Positions 32,950 through 38,015 of a DNA stretch of 38,015 bases are shown one piece after another. Every line of letters starts with the position of its first letter. Positions within the stretch are counted from its first letter, which is position 1. The stretch is from a virus. A program made the position numbers and the translations under genes. The notes under the pieces are model-generated. The model saw nothing but the letters and a program-made list of their open reading frames with translations. It was not told the origin of the DNA and did no database searches. The DNA lies in the IMG/VR virus record IMGVR_UViG_3300033148_000881, positions 1-38,015 of that record; one strand, given 5' to 3'.

Positions 32950-35900
32950 TGAAGAAGAAATTTACACATACAGAGAGAAGAGGATTACCTGGAGGACCTA
33001 ATGAATATGTTACTCATATTAGTGGTTTGTTTAGTGTTGAGGGTTATAAATCAGATAGTCCTGATAAAGACAATCCGTTTAATCTTATTGACTCAGGAAA
33101 TATCACAATGGAAGGTGTTGAATTTCCAGTTATGGGTATAGATAATCTTGGTAATACGGAAATGATGCTGCCTCAAAACAATTATGAATTTCCTGGTGAT
33201 ATGGTTTTAGAAATACCTATGGCTCAAGATGGTACTGAAACCCCAATGCCAACTCAAATGTTAGATGAGGTTGTAGTTACAGCACCTAAGAAAAAAGAAA
33301 GTTTATTTAGTAAAGTAGGTCATGGTGTTTTAGATGGACTTGGTTTAATTCCTGGACTTGGTGAAATAGCAGATGGTGCTAATGCACTTTGGTATCTTGC
33401 TCAAGGTGATAAGGTGAATGCGGGCTTATCTGCTGCTGCAATGATTCCATTTTTTGGTTGGGGTGCAACAGCTGGTAAACTTGGTTTAAAAGGAAAAAAA
33501 GCTTTAGATGCTGCTAATGCGGCAAGAAAATTATCAAAGGCAGATTTAAATTATGCTAAAAGTTTAGGTTTAGATGTAAAAGATTATAATAATCTAGTTG
33601 ATCAATATAATGCTGCTAATAAAACATATAGATCAGTAAGCCCTCAAGCTGATGTATTAAATGATATAAACTTTAGAGAGGCTGCACAAAAAGCTGGTGT
33701 TGATTTTACTAAAACTGCAACAGATAATACAGACCTTCTTAAATATATGAGTACATCTATACCATATAAAAAATTAGGTAATGTATATACGGATGCTGCA
33801 GTTAAAGGTACTAATGATGCAAGATCATTTTTATTCACTTCACCTAATAAAGAATTTACATCTTTTTATGCACCTGATGGGTACATGGCTAAGATGCCTT
33901 TATTTACAGATGATATAAATAAATTAAGTATACCGGAAATAACAAACAGACTTAAGTTTGGATCTAGAGCAAGTGAGTATCCGTTTGATGCATTATTAGA
34001 TAATAAATATATGCAGAATACTCTTAAATCAGGAACAAGGGTTTCTATGCCTCCAGCAAGTAAAATTGGTGTACAAGAAAATACTGTTCAATTTATAGGT
34101 AATAGAGGAGAAAGACTTTTTGATCCCAACACGGTTGAAATATTACCAGTTAGAGAAGCACTTAAAAATCCAAATTTCCAAAAAGGTAGAGAGGTACCAA
34201 AGAGAAAAGGTGTTAGAAAGAATCCTGATGGTAGTGAGTCAACACATCTTATGGCTACAGAAACTTTTGATGGTAAGAACTGGTTCTCATTTCCAACATT
34301 ATTTCAAAATTCAGATGGTACTTGGATTGACATGTCTGATAAACCTTGGCAAGAAGCATATGAAGAAGCTAAAAAAAGAGGAGAGGTTATAGAGTTTGGT
34401 GCTGATAAAGAAGCAGCAATTAAGTTTGGAGAAGGTTCTTGGAAACCTAAAATGCAAAAAGGTCAAGAGACTCCACCAGAAAAATGGCAGGATACAATTA
34501 ATTATATTGATCAACAAAAATTAAAAAGAGCAATTGCTCAAGCAGAAAGTTTAAATGGGGAGTTAATGAAAAACCCATACTCTACGGCATCTGGATTATA
34601 CGGTCAACGTTTTTCAGAACTAGAGAAAGGAAAGTTATATGAAGGTACAAGAGATGAGTTTATAAAAGATATAGATGCACAAAATAGAATATTTGATATG
34701 AGGTTGAATGAAGGTGTTAAAGTAAATAAAACAACACCTTTATTAAAAGATGCATTTGATTTAATGAATGAATATAAACCTCAAATAAAAGATTTTGATT
34801 TTGATTACTATGATATAATCTCACTATCAAACTTTTTAGGTAGACAAGGTACCAGAGAATTTTTTGGAAATGTAATCAGGGATGGTAAAGATTTATCAGA
34901 AGTATTTCCTAATCTATATGGACCTAATGTTAAACAACCAAACAAAACACCTGAAGAATATTTAGGTATTACAAGAAAATATTATAGACAATATGCTGGT
35001 GAAATTCCTGTTGTTGCTCAAGATAATACAAGAGTTAATATGCCAGTAATACCTATCATTGATAGAAAACCTGCACCTACCTCACGTTATTCTGATTTAC
35101 TATTTACAGAAAATGATTTTGATATTATAGGTGATGATAAAGATGAATTTAATCCTTTTAGTACTATACCAATTGATACATTAGAAGTACAAAGAGATAA
35201 TACAAATGTTGTTGACACAAATATATTACCAGATTATTTACAAAAATATGAAAAGTTAAAAGGACCTGATTTTTCAGATGAGGAGTTTAAAAATATACTA
35301 TTTGATGTTTCACAAGAGTCTGAGTTTAATGAATATCAAGATCCAGTACTAATAGCTGATTTTATTAAGAAGTCTAATTACTACGCAGAAGGATGGAAAG
35401 ATATGACAAGTGCTTCTCCTAATGAGGTGAAAGATTTACAAGATGTATTAGTTAGAAAAGGTTATGATGTAGGTCCAACAGGTGTAGATGGAAAATACGG
35501 TCCAAAAACATATGCTGCACATAGAGCAATGGTTGATGATATTAATTTAAATCCAAATTCTATATCAAGATATTATAAAAAATATGGTGCAAATAATTCA
35601 TCTGAAGTAAGAGGTATTCAAGAAAAATTAGTTAAGCTTGGTTATATGGCTGAAACATTACCTAATAAAAATACTACTAGTATTGATGGTAAGTTTGGTG
35701 ATCAGACTAAAGAAGCATTAGAACGCTACAACACAGAAAATGCAAAAGATGATCCTAAAGCTACAGTCTTTAATGATATTCCAAATCTATTAGAAGAAGA
35801 TAGATGTGCTGCAGGTATGTGTGTAATACTTGAGAGAAATAATGTTCTTACAGAAGCTATAGGTGTTAAGTATAAGGATGCATGGGATTTATATGAATCT

Positions 35901-37301
35901 ATGGAAAATGCAGATAATAGTGAAATGGTCTATAATATATATGATGATCCAAGATTTAACAGAATTAATGAGGAAACAGATATAAATGATTTAAGAAAGA
36001 TCACTAGAAATGTAAAAAAAGAATCACAAACAAAAGCTAGTGATTATGCCATAGGAGATATTGTAGGTTTATTTTGGGATGGTTCATCACATCATGCAGA
36101 AACATTAAAATCAAAAACTTATAATACACACAGTGGATTTGTTTCTGACATAGTAGATGGTGTTCCTATTATAACACATAATGTAAATGGTAGAGTGTTA
36201 CAACAACCATATGATCAACTTACTACTGCTTGGATTAGAAGACCAAATGAAGATGTAGAAGTAAGATCTAAATATAATGAAACTGCTGTAACAGAAGCAG
36301 ATGGTGAAGTACCTAATTATAATGCTATTAATAATCTTCAATTAAGATATAATACTCGGTTTGAGGGAGACCGTTTAAATGAAGTTGAAACCATATTTAA
36401 AAGAGCAAAATATAATTCTCATAAGATACCAGAAATTTTAAATTCTGATGTTGATCAAGATTGGCTTGAGTCAGCAACAGTTGCTATTACAGGTGTTGAG
36501 TCAGGTATAGGTTTGAATGCACCAAGAACTGTAGAAGAAGCTAGAGATGATTACTTTGGTTTAAAAGGTATTGCATATGATATTAAAGATAAAAAAGAAT
36601 CAGATATATCATTAGGTGTAGGAAAAACTAAATTTGCTTCTCTAGATAAATTTGCTAGAGAATATTTTGATATAAATAGTCCAAAAGATTTAGCTAATGA
36701 TACAAAAGCAGTTGACGCTATAAGTTATACTCTTACTAAAAACTATGAGTTATTTAAAGATTATGCAGAGCAGTATCCAAGTTTAGGTTTAACTGAAGAG
36801 GACATTAAAAACATGGCTGTATTAGCATATAATCAAGGTAGTAATAGACTTATAAATACTGGTAGAGTAGATGATACCCGTACACCTGAAGAAGAAGTAG
36901 AAGCACTAAGATCATTGTATAATGCTACCCTAGCGGATAGAAGTTCTACTAACTATAGATTTTTACCTGAAATTGTGTATGATGTTGCTTTAGCTACTGG
37001 TATAGAAGAAGAGTCACCAAGTTATATTAACAAGGTTAATACATATATAAATGATTTATATCCTTCACAAGTAGCTGATGCTGGTGTTAATATAAATAAT
37101 CAACCTCCTAGAATTTTAGCAAAAGGTGGAGAGTATGGTATATATAAAAATTACATTGAAGGGTTATATGATGGCACTGACAAAATACAATTTGCAGAAC
37201 ATATATATGATAAACTAAATAGGAGACACTATAAACAAGCAAAAAATGCAGCAATGGCTGCTCCAAACTTTATAATGACAAACATAATTAAGAATTCTTA
37301 A
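32949..37301 (+). CDS. Multi-domain virion-associated peptidoglycan hydrolase (1450 aa)
   Basis: Probably ejected or exposed at infection to open the cell wall. Order of parts: a virion-type N-terminus (1-115; SGNITMEGVEFPVMGIDNLG, FPGDMVLEIPMAQDG, DEVVVTAPKKK); a hydrophobic Gly-rich segment (118-185; GLGLIPGLGEIADGANALWY, LSAAAMIPFFGWGATAGK) like the pre-toxin segment of polymorphic toxins; a block at about 420-500 (HLMATETFDGKNWFSFPTLF); a lysozyme/transglycosylase-like domain with E533 (AQAESLNG ... YSTASGLYGQRFSE); two peptidoglycan-binding repeats (825-862 and 885-930, GVDGKYGPKT and SIDGKFGDQT); a Cys/His peptidase-like region (C953 or C958, H1061, H1077); and a second transglycosylase-like domain (E1184 in TGVESGIG; AYNQG at 1293-1297). 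The start overlaps the muzzle stop (TAATG). Individual domains are inferred from motifs; catalytic activity is untested. Confidence 0.78.
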   Translation: MKKKFTHTERRGLPGGPNEYVTHISGLFSVEGYKSDSPDKDNPFNLIDSGNITMEGVEFPVMGIDNLGNTEMMLPQNNYEFPGDMVLEIPMAQDGTETPMPTQMLDEVVVTAPKKKESLFSKVGHGVLDGLGLIPGLGEIADGANALWYLAQGDKVNAGLSAAAMIPFFGWGATAGKLGLKGKKALDAANAARKLSKADLNYAKSLGLDVKDYNNLVDQYNAANKTYRSVSPQADVLNDINFREAAQKAGVDFTKTATDNTDLLKYMSTSIPYKKLGNVYTDAAVKGTNDARSFLFTSPNKEFTSFYAPDGYMAKMPLFTDDINKLSIPEITNRLKFGSRASEYPFDALLDNKYMQNTLKSGTRVSMPPASKIGVQENTVQFIGNRGERLFDPNTVEILPVREALKNPNFQKGREVPKRKGVRKNPDGSESTHLMATETFDGKNWFSFPTLFQNSDGTWIDMSDKPWQEAYEEAKKRGEVIEFGADKEAAIKFGEGSWKPKMQKGQETPPEKWQDTINYIDQQKLKRAIAQAESLNGELMKNPYSTASGLYGQRFSELEKGKLYEGTRDEFIKDIDAQNRIFDMRLNEGVKVNKTTPLLKDAFDLMNEYKPQIKDFDFDYYDIISLSNFLGRQGTREFFGNVIRDGKDLSEVFPNLYGPNVKQPNKTPEEYLGITRKYYRQYAGEIPVVAQDNTRVNMPVIPIIDRKPAPTSRYSDLLFTENDFDIIGDDKDEFNPFSTIPIDTLEVQRDNTNVVDTNILPDYLQKYEKLKGPDFSDEEFKNILFDVSQESEFNEYQDPVLIADFIKKSNYYAEGWKDMTSASPNEVKDLQDVLVRKGYDVGPTGVDGKYGPKTYAAHRAMVDDINLNPNSISRYYKKYGANNSSEVRGIQEKLVKLGYMAETLPNKNTTSIDGKFGDQTKEALERYNTENAKDDPKATVFNDIPNLLEEDRCAAGMCVILERNNVLTEAIGVKYKDAWDLYESMENADNSEMVYNIYDDPRFNRINEETDINDLRKITRNVKKESQTKASDYAIGDIVGLFWDGSSHHAETLKSKTYNTHSGFVSDIVDGVPIITHNVNGRVLQQPYDQLTTAWIRRPNEDVEVRSKYNETAVTEADGEVPNYNAINNLQLRYNTRFEGDRLNEVETIFKRAKYNSHKIPEILNSDVDQDWLESATVAITGVESGIGLNAPRTVEEARDDYFGLKGIAYDIKDKKESDISLGVGKTKFASLDKFAREYFDINSPKDLANDTKAVDAISYTLTKNYELFKDYAEQYPSLGLTEEDIKNMAVLAYNQGSNRLINTGRVDDTRTPEEEVEALRSLYNATLADRSSTNYRFLPEIVYDVALATGIEEESPSYINKVNTYINDLYPSQVADAGVNINNQPPRILAKGGEYGIYKNYIEGLYDGTDKIQFAEHIYDKLNRRHYKQAKNAAMAAPNFIMTNIIKNS

Positions 37302-37330
37302 ACCATAAAGATTAGCGAATCTCCTTAATT

Positions 37331-37343
37331 ATTTGTATATTAA
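37331..37343 (+). promoter_or_regulatory. Promoter-like ATTTGTATATTAA element
   Basis: ATTTGTATATTAA shares TTTGTATATTA with the sites at 11045 and 20315. It lies only 9 nt before the ATG at 37353, so a transcript would be almost leaderless, or translation starts further in. Confidence 0.35.
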
Positions 37344-37352
37344 TAATATAAT

Positions 37353-38015
37353 ATGATGAACGTGGATTTAAACAAAAAAAGTGTAAAACAGCAGGGTGGT
37401 CAGCAAATGATTCCTAATGAACCTGGTATGCAACAGCAACCGCAGGTTGATCCACAGGTTATGCAAATAGCTGAAATGTTCAACCAATCAATGGAATCTG
37501 GCCAAAGACCAGAAGAAGTTGTTGTTATGCTTATGGAACAAGGGGCTGATCAAAATATTATAGGTCAAGCACTTATGCAAGTAGGTATGGCTCAAGAAGA
37601 TGTAGTTGTTATTTTTGAAAACGTACAAAAAATGCAACAACCTAAACCACCTACAGCTGAACAAATTACAAACAATCCACAACAACTGGCTAGAGAAGAA
37701 GAGATGCAAGAGGATTCACCCAATATGGATATACCTATTGATCCTATGGAGATGGCTAAATCAGGTATTGAAATTAAGCCTGAGAATAAAGGTAAGTTTA
37801 CTAGATGGGCCAAAGCACGTGGTATGTCAGTTGCCCAAGCATATAAAAAAGTATTAGCTAATAAAGAAAAGTATCCTCCTTCTGTAGTTAAGATGGCAAA
37901 CTTTGCACGTAATGCAGCTGGTTGGAAAAAAGGACAAGAGGGTGTTGAAATACCAAGCCAAGCTTTAGATGTAGTTGAACCATCTGCTTTGGAAAGAATG
38001 CAAGCTAAACTTCGT
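37353..38015 (+). CDS. Virion/cargo-type protein, 3' truncated by window end
   Basis: The frame is open from ATG 37353 to the last base (221 codons seen), so the gene continues beyond the window. The first 70 residues are Gln/Met-rich and low-complexity (GGQQMIPNEPGMQQQPQVDP). Residues 45-90 hold two short helical units, RPEEVVVMLMEQGADQNIIG and MQVGMAQEDVVVIFENVQKM. At about 148-195 is a recognisable motif, KFTRWAKARGMSVAQAYKKV followed by LANKEKYPPSVVKMANFARN and AAGWKK. That 'F-xWAK-xxxMSV ... VLANKxKYxPxxVKxANFAxNAxxWK' pattern recurs in large virion proteins of Bacteroidota phages. The start could also be ATG 37356. It is a likely virion or cargo protein; the remainder is needed to say more. 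Confidence 0.75.
   Translation, partial: MMNVDLNKKSVKQQGGQQMIPNEPGMQQQPQVDPQVMQIAEMFNQSMESGQRPEEVVVMLMEQGADQNIIGQALMQVGMAQEDVVVIFENVQKMQQPKPPTAEQITNNPQQLAREEEMQEDSPNMDIPIDPMEMAKSGIEIKPENKGKFTRWAKARGMSVAQAYKKVLANKEKYPPSVVKMANFARNAAGWKKGQEGVEIPSQALDVVEPSALERMQAKLR

Noticed and set aside
37302-37330. GATT-AGCG-AATC hairpin after the lysin gene as a terminator
   Set aside because: The stem is only 4 bp and is followed by TCCTTAATTATTT without a T-run, so it is too weak to call.
7256-37343. Hairpins in intergenic gaps considered as CRISPR repeats or tRNA genes
   Set aside because: They are single, differing stems mostly followed by T-runs. No regular spacing, no shared repeat unit and no cloverleaf with a plausible anticodon was seen.

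Overview
This window is the packaging and virion-structure module of a tailed (podovirus-type) dsDNA phage. All supported genes lie on the + strand and the DNA is AT-rich. The best identification is a crAss-like phage (order Crassvirales) infecting a member of the Bacteroidota. The call rests on recognisable sequence patterns, from memory of the families and not from a search: a crAss-type large terminase, a P22-like portal with a long Gln-rich tail, a scaffold and capsid pair, a run of three tail ring/tubular-type proteins, and a very large muzzle/stabilization protein starting with the 'SFTKGMN-D' signature. Gene starts mostly lack Shine-Dalgarno sequences and sit behind A/T-rich leaders, and one promoter fits the Bacteroidota TTG-N19-TAnnTTTG form. 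Both agree with that host group. The fiber and lysin genes differ from what I remember of gut crAssphages, so an environmental lineage is plausible.

Layout, with apparent transcription units set by hairpin terminators and promoter-like sites: (1) 1-7290, terminase (5' truncated), portal, scaffold and major capsid protein, closed by a strong terminator. (2) 7313-9364, three small or medium head genes. (3) 9487-11030, one cistron with a structured leader, encoding a 493-aa virion protein, with its own terminator. (4) 11086-14659, a conserved 191-aa protein, a 59-aa zinc-ribbon protein, a 180-aa protein and a 720-aa fiber. (5) 14693-20320, a 1404-aa fiber with a C-terminal self-cleaving chaperone, a 185-aa fiber-associated protein, a Lys-rich-tail protein and a small coiled-coil protein. 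(6) 20378-23245, a 735-aa protein with Fn3-like and von Willebrand A (vWA) domains, plus a Cys-rich/Fn3 partner. (7) 23277-24532, a metallophosphoesterase alone between two terminators. (8) 24554-37301, a tightly packed tail operon: three connector/ring-type proteins, a 2052-aa muzzle and a 1450-aa multi-enzyme lysin. (9) From 37353, a new gene that runs off the window.

Together the genes give DNA packaging, capsid assembly, the neck and tail, host-surface recognition and cell-wall penetration. The points most worth a second look are a vWA domain flanked by Cys-rich segments that appears inserted in the muzzle protein, a second vWA domain in another virion protein, a single polypeptide combining two lysozyme-like domains, two peptidoglycan-binding repeats and a Cys/His peptidase, and fiber repeats whose protein sequence is nearly identical while about half of the codons differ synonymously. 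No RNA gene, integrase, CRISPR array or insertion sequence was found.
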